DNA from: Rhynchopus sp. YZ270_cl-10
Taxonomy: Eukaryota > Euglenozoa > Diplonemea > Diplonemida > Diplonemidae
DNA: 64,000 bases
Direction: 5' to 3'
Assembly (NCBI GenBank): GCA_964035575.1
Contig: OZ037877.1
Location: 806,001-870,000, forward strand
A program made the translations under genes and the position numbers. Position 1 is the stretch's first letter. Each line of letters begins with the position of its first letter. Under the pieces are notes generated by a model. It worked only from the letters and a program-made list of their open reading frames with translations, made no database searches and was not told the DNA's origin. Shown in pieces: positions 30,728-41,480 of the stretch.

Positions 30728-30916
30728 CTCTATTTTTTAGGTACACTCAGGGATTTGTATTTCAAGTCAACCCTTTTTTAATATACCAGTCTTTGCGTGC
30801 CTTTTGCCTGCGCATGGTCCTCTTGGGTGTTTGCATCCCATATTTTTTATTTCTCATTGCAACCCAACATTCTCTTTCCCCCAAGAACCCCCTCCCCCCT
30901 CTCCCTCCCCACAGCA

Positions 30917-32077
30917 ATGCGCAACGTTATCCTCTTGGTTGGTGCAGACTCTAGCCCTACCTCCGGCGACTTTGGCCTCGACTCTGGTCGCACCGCACCC
31001 ATCTACGACGCACAGAACGGATACGTCCTTGGTGGGGAGGGCGGCAACGGTGCGTGCCAGTCCTCCCTACGCGCCTTGCACGCGACGTGGGCAGGGTTCT
31101 CTGACGACGTGGGTGGGATCGCTATGTACCGTGTCACCATCGTCACCCGCGATGGCACTATCCTCGTGAACAGCCTGAACGTCAAACTGTACACCACATA
31201 CGAGATCCCCGCCCCACTGCGACGCAACACCACCGTGCAGCTCCAGGTCACCGCAGTCAACCATGCCGGCCTCACCACGACCATCCCCAGCGCCTGGATC
31301 CGCATCCTCAACAACGGCCTGCCCATGGACGCAACCATCCTCAACGGCCCCGACGACGGCGGCACAACAAGCACCTTCCAATCCTCCCCCCTCCTCGGGA
31401 ACGTCCTCTACTGGGGTCACTCTTCGCAATTCTCCGCCCATTGGTACGGCTATCTGCGAGAAGATAAGGACCTTCTCAACATCACCCAAGGACGCAACGA
31501 ATGGACGGCACGCGATTACGAATACTCCATCGGGTTTAATGGTAACACAACATACGCGTTGACGTGGACCCAAACCTCTGGCACCTCTGTCACCATGACG
31601 GGGCTGCGTTTGGAAGATAATACACATTATTATGTGACGGTGCGCACGACAAACTGTGCTGGGGTGCTGTCGGTGCAGGCGAGCGCGCCGTTTTTGGTTG
31701 ATTTAAGTGCACCTATTGCGGGGTTGGTGTTTGATGGGAACGTATCGGTGTTGACGGACCGGCATGTCATGCGGCCGTATGACCCAATATTTGCATCCTG
31801 GGCGTTCTTTCGTGATACCGTAAGCGGACTGCATCATTATGAATGGGCAGCAGGTTCGACGCAAAATGCGTCATTAACCAACGTCCGCAGCTGGGAGAAC
31901 GTCGGCCTCGCAACCAGCGTCGACACAACAACCGCCCACGCGAATTCATCCGTACCCGACATGCGGGGCCTCGGGATGTCCCTGGGTGACACCCTCTACG
32001 TCTTCGTTCGCGCCTACGACAACGTAGGCAGATATGTCACAGTAATATCCAACGGTTCCCTTCTGATTAATTACTAA
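30917..32077 (+). CDS. FN3-like extracellular repeat protein, possibly an exon of the DOMON gene
   Basis: 386 residues from the ATG at 30917; the frame stays open upstream without an ATG. It contains beta-sandwich repeats of fibronectin-III type: ATWAGFSDDVGGIAMYRVTI, LQVTAVNHAGL, YYVTVRTTNCAGVLS and ASWAFFRDTVSGLHHYEWAAG, ending VFVRAYDNVGRY. There are many NxS/T sites. No signal peptide is present, although the domains are of an extracellular kind. The ATG sits two bases after TCCCTCCCCACAG, a strong 3' splice site. Splicing from 29702 to 30915 keeps frame and would supply a signal peptide and DOMON domain. Trans-splicing here as a separate gene is the alternative. Confidence 0.75.
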   Translation: MRNVILLVGADSSPTSGDFGLDSGRTAPIYDAQNGYVLGGEGGNGACQSSLRALHATWAGFSDDVGGIAMYRVTIVTRDGTILVNSLNVKLYTTYEIPAPLRRNTTVQLQVTAVNHAGLTTTIPSAWIRILNNGLPMDATILNGPDDGGTTSTFQSSPLLGNVLYWGHSSQFSAHWYGYLREDKDLLNITQGRNEWTARDYEYSIGFNGNTTYALTWTQTSGTSVTMTGLRLEDNTHYYVTVRTTNCAGVLSVQASAPFLVDLSAPIAGLVFDGNVSVLTDRHVMRPYDPIFASWAFFRDTVSGLHHYEWAAGSTQNASLTNVRSWENVGLATSVDTTTAHANSSVPDMRGLGMSLGDTLYVFVRAYDNVGRYVTVISNGSLLINY

Positions 32078-32218
32078 CCCTACCTTTTTTTGATTTACAC
32101 AAAAAAGGGGAAGTGAATACCTCAGTATTTGTTCATAAGGAATCCTAAAGTTACCATTTTACTATTCCCCCCTCTCATTTTCAATCTTATCTCCAGCGAT
32201 ACACAACCCCCTAAAAAA

Positions 32219-34663
32219 ATGGCAGTTAAACAACGAAAGCGGACAGAAGAAAAGGAGTCCAAAGGAGTTGTCCAGCCCACTTCCACCCCCTTAACCTTAA
32301 GCACCTCTCCTCCTCCTCCTTCTGCCGCCTGCCAACCTGACACCTCTCACGCAGTCTCCCTTTCGAAGGAGCTTCTCTATGGCTCGGGGCTCTTCCTATG
32401 CACCCTTGGGGTGTACTGTGGTACTGCGTACCCTTCTGTAGCTGGAGGGGATATGGGGGAGCTGGCGACTGTGTCACATACTCTTGGCGTGCCACATCCA
32501 CCGGGGTACCCGACAATGACGTTGTTGACTTGGGGTGCGGAAAAGATATTTTATGGGGTGGTCGGTGGGGTGTCAGAAGGGACGACGTGGTCGGTGGGGT
32601 TGGTGCAAAACTATTTTCATTGTTTGCTGAGCGCGGCGGCGAATGTTGCGTTGTTTGCTACTAGTGTGCGGATCACACAGTGCGGGGAAAGTGCCTTGTT
32701 AGGGAGTATAGCATATGCCCTGGCTCCGCTGGTTTGGACATATGCAAACCACGTTGAGGTTTTCGCATTAAACAACCTTTTGGTCAATTCGTTGCTTCTC
32801 TCCTGCGTGCTGTACTACAACGCTTATACAGTGGATATGAGGAGGGTGGAAAAGGGGGTCTCAAAAGCTCAATGCAAAACCCGGCGGTTTTATCTTTCCC
32901 TCGGCGCCTTTGTCTGTGGGTTGAACATCACCAATCAGCATACGTCGCTTCTCTTTGTAGGTCCATTTCTTCTTTGGATTGTCTGTCTTGACTTTCGGTA
33001 CTTAATCTTAGAAGGTAGAATTGCTATCTTAGCACTGTACTTTGCAGTAGGGATGCTGCCGTATGTATATCTTCCGTTAGCAAAAATTTACAACCCGAAC
33101 CCAAATTCGTGGGGCGAAACCGAGAGTTGGGATGGGTTTTGGACGCATTTTCTTCGCAAAGAGTATGGCACCTTTTCACTTGCGAGTCAAGAGGCGAATT
33201 ATCGGTCGGCAGACTTTTTACGAGCCTGGGAGTACTACGCGAAAGATTTGGTAGTGCAAATCGGCGTCTTCCTGCCACTCAGTGTTCTCGCCATACCACA
33301 CACCCTTCTCCAAGCGGTGCGTGGTGTCCCCATTACACCGCTCCGTAACTCCCGGCTCACCCCGGAGCCCGTCTTCCTGGCAACGCTGTTGATCTACTTA
33401 AACGTCTTCAACTATCTTTGCAACCTCCCGATCGATCAGCCGCTCTTCTTTGGGGTGCAGCAACGATTTTGGATACAGCCACTCTCTATATGCTGTCTAA
33501 TCCTTGGACGCGGATTTGCGATGATAAAGGAGACGGCTATAACGCTTCTAACAAAAGCATTTGGAGAGAAGAAGACCACAACCACCGTTACCACCTTTAT
33601 AAACACCGCCTTCACCCTAGGTGCAGCGATTTTAGCTATGCAGTTGTATTCACAGAGCATAGCTACACTGGATCAATCGAATAATTACATTGTACGTGAT
33701 TTTGGGAGAGCGATCTTAGAACCGCTTCCAAAGAATGCAATTGTGTTAACCAAAGGCGATATCATGATTAACTCAGCACGCTATGTGCAGACCCTCGAGA
33801 AGGTGAGGGAGGATGTGACTCTGTTGGACCAGGAGATGCTGACATATAGTTGGTACGTCACCTCCTTTGAGAAGAGCCAGGTTTCGGTGGGGAGCAGCCA
33901 GCAGGTTCGTTTTCCTGGGGGCTGTTATTTCCCGTTTAGAAAGGGGTGTTTTGACATTGCAGAGTTTATTGCTGCCAATCGGAAACGCAGGGTGTTTCTT
34001 GCGCATGGCTGGAAGGATGGGGATAACTCATGGAAAGGAAAGTACTCTGCTATGCCGTATGGTGTTATCCATGAAGCGGTTCCACAGCGGCGTCGCAACG
34101 ACCTCTCTATGAGCCAGCTAAAACGCTATAAATCCAGTCAAAAAGGGAGCATCCCCATGCCCGCAAAGATGCCCCAGAACAACTCCTCCTCGCTGGAGTG
34201 GTCGGTGGGAACGCTTGCCTGGAGGATGCAGCTGCCGGAGGAAGGGAAGTACCAGGACCACGTCTGGGAGAAGGTCGTCGAGGGGGACTACTGGATGGCG
34301 CACCAGAACGTCGCGTTGACGCTGTTGGATTGGTTTTCGAGGGGGTTCAAGGAGGGTGGGGAGGTGTACGGCGATAAGGGGACTGCCGCCTACGCAGCCT
34401 TGGTCGAAGCAGGGGAACGGCTATCGTTCATGGTCGATAGTGGTGTTACTCTACGTGGGCTTGTGCTCCGAAACTACGGTGTGGTACTGCAGAACCTGAT
34501 CCGATACCACCCTGAAGATGTGCGTCTCGTGCGCCGTATCGTGTCCGTACTGCAGGAGTATGTGACTCTGCAGGAAAGTGGACCAAAAAGCCAGCAGCAC
34601 GAAACAGCCTCAATCAATGAAGCGCTCAATCACTACAAAGCGCAGCTGAAGGGGCGGAGGTGA
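32219..34663 (+). CDS. TMEM260/DUF2723-like protein O-mannosyltransferase
   Basis: 814 residues from the ATG at 32219. After a Ser/Pro-rich cytosolic N-terminus (1-45) come about ten hydrophobic spans. The family signature is clear: AYPSVAGGDMGELATVSHTLGVPHPPGYPTMTLL at 70-102 (GGDxGE at 76-81), HVEVFALNNLL, QHTSLLFVGPFLLW, and in the C-half LTKGDIMINSARYVQ, then VREDVTLLDQEMLTYSWYV. These proteins are ER-membrane GT-C enzymes using dolichol-phosphate mannose to modify secretory-pathway proteins. The C-terminal about 250 residues are soluble and helical. A CTCCAG acceptor lies 22 bases before the ATG. Confidence 0.9.
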   Translation: MAVKQRKRTEEKESKGVVQPTSTPLTLSTSPPPPSAACQPDTSHAVSLSKELLYGSGLFLCTLGVYCGTAYPSVAGGDMGELATVSHTLGVPHPPGYPTMTLLTWGAEKIFYGVVGGVSEGTTWSVGLVQNYFHCLLSAAANVALFATSVRITQCGESALLGSIAYALAPLVWTYANHVEVFALNNLLVNSLLLSCVLYYNAYTVDMRRVEKGVSKAQCKTRRFYLSLGAFVCGLNITNQHTSLLFVGPFLLWIVCLDFRYLILEGRIAILALYFAVGMLPYVYLPLAKIYNPNPNSWGETESWDGFWTHFLRKEYGTFSLASQEANYRSADFLRAWEYYAKDLVVQIGVFLPLSVLAIPHTLLQAVRGVPITPLRNSRLTPEPVFLATLLIYLNVFNYLCNLPIDQPLFFGVQQRFWIQPLSICCLILGRGFAMIKETAITLLTKAFGEKKTTTTVTTFINTAFTLGAAILAMQLYSQSIATLDQSNNYIVRDFGRAILEPLPKNAIVLTKGDIMINSARYVQTLEKVREDVTLLDQEMLTYSWYVTSFEKSQVSVGSSQQVRFPGGCYFPFRKGCFDIAEFIAANRKRRVFLAHGWKDGDNSWKGKYSAMPYGVIHEAVPQRRRNDLSMSQLKRYKSSQKGSIPMPAKMPQNNSSSLEWSVGTLAWRMQLPEEGKYQDHVWEKVVEGDYWMAHQNVALTLLDWFSRGFKEGGEVYGDKGTAAYAALVEAGERLSFMVDSGVTLRGLVLRNYGVVLQNLIRYHPEDVRLVRRIVSVLQEYVTLQESGPKSQQHETASINEALNHYKAQLKGRR

Positions 34664-36949
34664 TGGATTTTGGGGGGGATTTTTTTTTGAGATGTGTGCA
34701 TGAGAGACACATTCATTTGACATTTTTTTCCTTCTTTTTTTGACTAATTTTTTACAATAAATGCTGCGAGAGAGCACGCAATCTGGGGGTATTCTACACT
34801 AAAAAAAACGAAGATTTCTTAAAACAATAAGCATCCCCCCTTTTCTATTTCAACCCTTTTCTGCAAAACATCCACCCTTTATTGCACACATTGGTTTCAA
34901 ACATCGGATCGACTAAGCTAAGCCTTCGATATGGGAGTAGACAGGAAGGGGTCGTGGGGCATGCTGCGTGGCCCTTATAATTACAGTACACTATGAAAGC
35001 AAAAAAAAAACCGTATTCCCGGTGTGAAACCAGAGCTGTTCACTGCGAAGGAGGGGATGGGGAGGTGAGAAGGAGAAAAGGGGAGCGAGAGTGAGATGAA
35101 TCAGAGGGGGTACACCAGATGCTTCCTTTCCCCCCCCCACCGCAAAAAAGCAGCGCTGCCTTCATTGGGAAGGGCATCTAGCAAAGGGAGAGAAGAGAGG
35201 AGGAGGAGGAGAAGGAATGTGAGGTGAGCGTTGTTGCGAAGGTCAAGGGGTCAAACACACATGGGGTTCTCTTTTTTTTTTCTTTCTTCTTTTTTAGAGG
35301 TACACTGCGACGAGCGGGGTTTTGTATTTCAAGCCAGACTCTTTTTTCCTTTGAGGGTGCGCGATACAAAGCGAGCTGCACAAAACTGGAGGATGCATGC
35401 AATAGGCGAAGCTCCTCTGGGCGAGCAGAGAAGAGACGTTCCACCCATGCACACCGCCAACCAACCCAGCCGGGACTCAATGAACGTCATAGCACCGAGG
35501 CAGTACGGGGAGACCATCCTACATCTCCTGCACACAGATCCAGCACTCTTCTGTTGCCATACGGTGCAGAGTTGAGGGAACGGATCTGGGGTGAGGTGCA
35601 GGATGGGGGGGGGGAGGGGGAGGGGAGGGGACAGAAAAACGGAGGTGGGAGACGATGCGTTGCAATGATCAGGCGGGGAGCTACGACAGATACCATGCAG
35701 GGGGGTGGAAAAATATGTGGGGTGCGAATCGATGGAAAAATACTGAGAGAAGCTGGCAAAGTCTGATGTTTTGTGGGTGCATACTATATCAGGATTTGGG
35801 ACCGTACTACCCCCTTTTAAGTCTATAGGTGACTGAGTATGGGAGACCTCAGGTTCATCTCACCAGTTTTTCTTTTTTGAATAGCTTGGTTGTAGACGGG
35901 GGTGTGCTGACCATCTTTCAAACTTTTCTTTTTTTTTTTTTTCTCGGTGGAGGTATTTGGTGCGTCGCCTGCCGGGTGTGTGGCATTCGTGCCTCACATA
36001 CAGGGCTTGGGCGATGCACCATCATGCACACCACACAGCTGTGATTGGGTAATACCATTCGTATTCGGTTGTACTGACAAAGAGGTTGCAAGGATAGTGG
36101 ACATAAACAATCCCATTGGCAAGGAGGTGGAGAAGACTTTGCAGATGGAGAAGAGGAGAGGCAGATAAGAGGGGGGGGATGAGGACGAATGTGTGACCCT
36201 GATCTGGCAGTGAGAGGAAGAAGGAAGAAGGGGGGGGTGCAAGGAGTGCAGTACCGAACGCTCGTTGTGTGGCAAAGGAGGAAGAAGAAAAAAGGTTGCT
36301 GCGGAAAGGGGGAGGGCGAAGCAATATCTATCTTGTGAGGGCGATGGAGGGAGGGAGAAGGGTTGAAGATGAGCTGCGTTCTTTGCCTGCTCTGCTGCAG
36401 TACAACGAGGCTTTTGGATATTGCGAACAGATCTTTACTACGGTGTAACGTCAACACCACAAAAACGTAGTGCATGGTGGGAGAGGGGGGGGGCAGCTAT
36501 AGTTGTGATGGGCTACGCAGCTGTGTGGAGAATTCATTAAAGGGGTGTGGGGGTGGGGAGCGGGAGGGGCCTCCAGATCTGATGCACCATCCCGCCATGC
36601 AGGGCTGTCAGGGTAGGGAGGCGAAGGTGGACGAGGAGAGCGGGGACAGGCTGGTTCAATAAAAAAAAAGGGGGGTTGTTGTTGGCTGTTAGGAGCTAGG
36701 GGATAGGGGCTGGTGTCTAGGGTCGGTGATACCTCGTCTTATTATTCAGACTGGGGGGGAAGAGGGGGAAGGGGAAAAGGGGGTGGCAACGGTGCTGTTG
36801 TTTTGCAGGTAGTGTAGGAGGATTAGGTTCGTCGTATAGACGTTGGTCTGTTGTTGTCATTATGGGGAGGTGTGGAGTGGTGGCGTTGGGCTTCCTGGGG
36901 TGGAGGAGAATGTGGGTTAGAGGCTTGGGGGAGGTGAAGTGATCTTTCT
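34664..36949. other. Intergenic, purine-rich, no gene seen
   Basis: Long G/A-rich stretches on the + strand (35040-35220, 35580-35650, 36170-36660). One 3' half of the structured repeat is at 35297-35331. Open frames here are short and of low complexity and I do not support any. Confidence 0.55.
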
Positions 36950-37642
36950 TTTCTTTCATGTTGTGGGTTGTGCCCAAAAAAGTAGTGAAGGGGTTCTCCA
37001 AGGATGACAAAGCACACCCTTTGTGTGGTTACTGTTCTGGTGGCGAGGGTGTACCCTCCCGCATGCTGCGCACCGTACACAACTGTAGATACCTTTGTTT
37101 CACAAGAGGTGTCGTGTTTTCTCGGCCACGAGTCAGTTGGAATAATTTCCGTTGGTGTCCATTGTGTGTGCAGATGGACGTGCGGTGCTGAACGTCCATG
37201 TGAATGAGGTATTGCGGTGCAATACTTTGTTCGCACTTCTCCCAGGCATGGCCTTGTGCAGCCAACACTGTGTCGTTGTCACGGTGTTCATGTCAGCGCA
37301 CTGCAAAAATCGCTTTCTCAGTTCCAGCATTAACGTGTTCTGCTTCCTTTCCCGTGACCACTGCCTTCATGTCGCCGTCGAGTGTCTCGACCACGCTTGA
37401 CACCACACGTCTTGTCGACGAAGTGCCTCTCCACACCGCATGCAACACGTGGGCAGTACGGCGTAGGTGTCAGGAAGGTCTTCGTCTTCGGTGGTGATAC
37501 CCCTGCATCCCTCGCGTGGTTGCCGGACATATGATCGGACGTGCCTCTCTGATGGCCACCAGTTCGGCAGTGTACGCAATATTAGGGAGGACCTCTTTCC
37601 AGAGCCAGGGTGCCACCAGGTGGTATGTCCATTATGTCCATG

Positions 37643-37888
37643 TTACCGCTGGTCGCCATGTCGGTAGACTTGGGTCTGGTCCACTGTGTCCTTCGTCACA
37701 ACCACGGCCGTGCCGTTTCTGTTGAGTGCGTCGCACACTCTGCTGGTGTCTTTTGCATCGAAGTCGGCATGTTCCCGTATCGTCCTCAGGTGTGCTTCCC
37801 AGAGTAGGTCCTCCGCTGCGGTGTAGTGAATACACCCGGTGAGCCTCGTCCCCTTCTGCGCAGCCCACACTGCCAGAGCATGCGTCAA
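37643..37888 (-). pseudogene. Retrotransposon post-RT region
   Basis: Carries GTRLTGCIHYTAAEDLLWEAHLRTI, matching the 'R..TGC...T...LL.EA.L.P' block that follows the RT domain in several non-LTR clades. A short Cys/His-rich tail (CCMRCGEAL, around 37470) lies downstream. Confidence 0.6.
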
Positions 37889-37937
37889 GGTGGAGTACGC
37901 ACGTCATGTACAAACGGCATTGCCTTCGTTGCTTCCT

Positions 37938-38690
37938 CTAGTGTGCGCTCTGTACACATGATGGCAGGTCGTCAGCGAAGATGCAGAAGTGTGTGTCCGC
38001 TCCATCCAGGGTCTCTGCCACCTCCACCATCACCAGGTTGAAGCAGCGGTGAGAGTACTGTGCCCTGGGGTACGCCTTCTCGCATCTCATACACCTCACT
38101 CCGTGTCCCCTCTGCCGTTGTCCTTGCTTCTGTGTAGGTAATCCGTGAGCCACTTGATGTAGCGTCCTGGCAGGCGATGTGCAACCTCTCCAAATTTTCC
38201 CCCTACTAGACCTTGTCGCAGGCCTTGTCTCGGGACTCTTTCTTCGTTGCGGAGTCCTTAGCCAGTTGTGATGTAGGCTAAGTTGTCCACGGCCATCACA
38301 TGCAGGAGTCCTTCTTTTGTGGTGGGCTCAAGGTGCATCAGCATCTCGTTGTGCAGCCCGTCTGCGCCAGGTGACTTCCCGTTTCCAGGACGTTCAGTTT
38401 CCAGCTCCTCCAGCGTCAGGGGGGACTGCTCCTTCCGTTCCTGCATTAATCCGTTGTTCCGTGTCCAACAGGACGGTGCCGTCACTCACGCCGCAGTGCT
38501 GCCCCAGCACATCTGCCTTCTCCTTGTTTGGGGTTAGCTGCGTCCCCTCAACAGTCAGTGCGTCTGCTTTGTCCGCGCACCCGTCTAGCTCGTGCGGCAA
38601 GTTGAAGGCTCCGGACGTTGTCACCGCTTTCGTACATTCGTACTCCCACACCTCTCTCTTTGCTCTCCGTGTAGCGTGGGCCACCTCGCG
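37938..38690 (-). pseudogene. Retrotransposon reverse transcriptase, frameshifted
   Basis: Shows GNGKSPGADGLHNEML (38370-38420), REGVPQGTVLSPLL (38040-38080) and CIFADDL (catalytic FADD at 37965-37979). The frame changes by one base between SPLL and FNLVM, and stops occur between blocks, so it is not functional as it stands. Confidence 0.85.
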
Positions 38691-38899
38691 GCATAGTGTG
38701 AGCTGCGTCCCCGTCGGCCAGGGTTAGGGCCTCCTTCTGCTGCGGAGTTCTCTCATAGCCCCCACTTTCTTCACCGCCCTGTTGCCCAGCGTCGCTTCTT
38801 CTTCCTTGCCTTGCCCCTGGGGATGTGCCTCCTCGCGATGTTCTTCACCATCCCCGCCCACTTGGCTGCTGTGCTGCTCGAGTCCCACCTCATAGTGCC

Positions 38900-39649
38900 T
38901 GCCGAGCTTCGCTCCATATCCTAGGTGAAGCCTGCCCAGTTCACCTTCTTCCAACACACAGTTCTTTTTTTGATGTGTTAGTGATGCTTGTGTCTGTGCG
39001 TGTACCTCAAACTCCGTCGGTAGGTCGGAGTTGAGCGATCCTCGTGTTGTCCATTTTGGGTGGCCCAGTCCCCACGAAAACCACGTCTGGCGACGTCTTC
39101 GCCCCTTTCTGGATTCGCGTTGCCTCCTTTGCCGTTCCAGCATAGCATATGGTTCTCCACTGCAGTCGTAGCAGCCCCTATCTTGTCGGCAAGGTGTGCG
39201 TGGCGAAGTCGTCCTTCCTTGTATCCCCCTTCTGCAGTCCCACAGTTCGGTCGGTACACATTCGCGAACATCACTATGACATCCAACCTCGTTGTGGTCA
39301 TGCTTCGAAAGGTTGTTCTGTCGCACGCAGGTCCTTCTTCACCAGTGTCGCTATTCCGCCCCCCAGGCGTCTTGCTTGTCCCCTACCCCTGCCCACCGCC
39401 CGCACCCGCAGGAAGGTCCTGTTCCCGTCGAACACCATACCCGTTTGGGTGGCCTTGAGCTCTGCAGGATAACCGCGTCGCCAGGGCCTCATTCAGCTCC
39501 ACCTTCTGCATCCCCCCGTGTTCCAACTCAACGGGGAGGCCCAGGTTCGGTTCAATACCTTGCACCACCAGTAGCTGCTTCTTGATGGTGGTGTGGAGTC
39601 GGTGTCTTTTCTTCGCAGTCTCCCTCTTTCTTTGGAGACGAGCACACAT
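38900..39649 (-). pseudogene. Retrotransposon 2A-like motif and AP endonuclease, frameshifted
   Basis: LLVVQGIEPNLGLP (39537-39580) resembles the 2A consensus ending xExNPGP, with the key proline positions altered. EEP-nuclease pieces follow in different frames: ELKATQTGMVFDG, GGGIATLVKKDL and MFANVYRPN. Confidence 0.7.
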
Positions 39650-39652
39650 GCC

Positions 39653-40891
39653 TTAAGAGGTGTCCTTCTCTCGCGTGTACCTCCTGTTCAGCTGCTTTTG
39701 TGTGAGGCGAGGATGATACGGCGCATCCTCTGCGTGGATGCGGTCCCTTGCGCGAGACAGCTGGCGCTCCTCCTCCTTGCGCACCGTGCGGTCCATCTCC
39801 TCACCCACCGTCACCCACCCGAGTGCCCGCCGCATCTTCTCCATCTCCACGTCCTTTGCCGTTGCCACCTTGTCGAACCCCATGGGTTTGGGTTATGTGC
39901 TCCCCGTCCTCCATCTTGCCCTAAGCTGCCTGGGCTGCCCTTCTGCGTATGGTCGCAACGGCGGAAGGTGAGGACGTGGTCACCACCAACATGGCGTCAA
40001 CTCCTGCGGGGGTGCTCCAGTAGAGGAACCCCCTGTGCGTCGCGTGCCTGCCATTCCTCGCCAAGGCCGGCTCCATCCGTGCTGCTCCTTCAGGATGGCC
40101 TGCACCCCGTCCTTCGCCTTCAGCTCCACCGCTGTCTGCACCTCGCCCCCGTGCGATGCCACCCAGTCGCAGATAACGGCCCTGGTCGCGCTGCCGCGGC
40201 TTTCCACCACAATGTGCTTGAGGTGGGGGACCGCGAATGGTTCTTTGTGCCTTTGGTGTTGTGCGCCACCTTCACCTTACTCACTGCGATCCCCTCCCTC
40301 TGCGCCTGTGTCGCTTTGAGTGTCTCTGCCACTTCATCTTTACACTCGGGAAGTCTCGGAGAGCCTGGGAGCGCGGGGTGTGGCCTGACCTCAACCCACC
40401 CGGGGGTGCACCTGGCAGCTGTTCCCGATAGTACCGTTGACCATGACATCATCATGTCCACCACGGTTTTGAAAGGCTCTTCTCGACAGCGACGGCGTGT
40501 TCATGTGCTCCTCGCAGCTCCCGAAGGGGGCAGTACGATGGCCTCCGCTCCCCTGCTGCGAACGCTTCCACGGACTGCCCAGGGCCTCCCCTGGGATCCC
40601 ATCTGGTGATAAACTTCCCAGGGATGCCGTCAGTGTTTGTTGGAGCATTTCGTCACCCATCCGGTTGCTCAATAGGCTTTTGATGCGAAGCTTCGAGTGT
40701 AGGTGCTCAGCTCCACTCGTGGCCATATGATGAATACCATCTGCAGGACGTGGTGTGGGGAGGTGATGCGGTTCATCTGATCCCACATGAATGCCTTGAT
40801 GATGTCCCTGCGCTTCGGGTTCAACAACTGCCGTGCCTGATCCATCTTCGGCAGGACGCCTCTGAGCTCGGAGCCAAATGGGTCCGTTCAA
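39653..40891 (-). pseudogene. Possible N-terminal region of the retrotransposon
   Basis: Coding-like fragments in several frames (for example RRALGWVTVGEEMDRTVRKEEE and LRGVLPKMDQARQLLNPKRRD) lead in frame, after a TAA at 39653, into the 2A-like segment. The protein family is not recognised. The stop may be a mutation or a true boundary between two reading frames. Confidence 0.4.
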
Positions 40892-41480
40892 CGTTTTCCT
40901 TCATTTCCCGGAGGTATGACTTCGCGTACTGCTCGTGGTCCTCAAGCAGCGAAGTCGGCTGTTATGGGAGTTCAGCAGGGCGTGCGCCGTTGACAAGTCA
41001 CCAAGACCCTGCGTACTTCCGGAATAAACCAGCTGCCTCAGTCAGCTTCCTCAGTTAACAGGTGCAGTGGGTAGATGCTGCTGGGGAGGTCGCTGAAGCA
41101 CAGCTGTGGTGTTGAAGGCACCGTGAGAAGGCACCCATGCAACGCATGACTCCATGCATGAACAGTCCCACTATGGTGCTGTTCTGATGGTAGAGACCAC
41201 GAAGGGCCACAGCCTTCTTGTGACAGCTTGTCCACGCACATCACGACACCTTCCATTCAGACAGTCGGTCAGGCTCTGTGCGCAACGCTCGTGGGAGCAC
41301 CACTGCGTGTCCCCAGCACTGCAGATCACGCACCCTCCAGAGACCGAATCCATCTGTGTACTGCACTCCCAGAACGAGCGGTGTTGGAAACCAGTTCGTA
41401 ACTCGTGTGAATCAGAGGGTGGTCTTCGGCAGCATGCAGGGCGATGAGGTTCAGCGCGACAAACAGTCCAAAAAGAGTAG

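Larger units (their letters stand above)
36950..41480 (-). mobile_element. Decayed APE-type non-LTR retrotransposon
   Basis: Read on the - strand, frame-shifted pieces occur in the expected order: an N-terminal region (40890-39653), a 2A-like motif, an endonuclease-exonuclease-phosphatase domain (39530-38900), a reverse transcriptase (38690-37940) and the post-RT TGC region (37888-37643). The order and the 2A-like motif recall L1Tc/ingi-type elements of kinetoplastids. No RNase H signature was found. Both boundaries are approximate; no poly-A tail or target duplication was identified. Confidence 0.75.

Noticed and set aside
35224-35766. 180-codon open frame in the purine-rich region
   Set aside because: It overlaps a structured-repeat half copy and G/A-rich low-complexity DNA, and its composition is not protein-like.
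37380-37640. RNase H domain of the retrotransposon
   Set aside because: No DGS-type catalytic block could be found in any - strand frame after the post-RT region, only a short Cys/His-rich tail.
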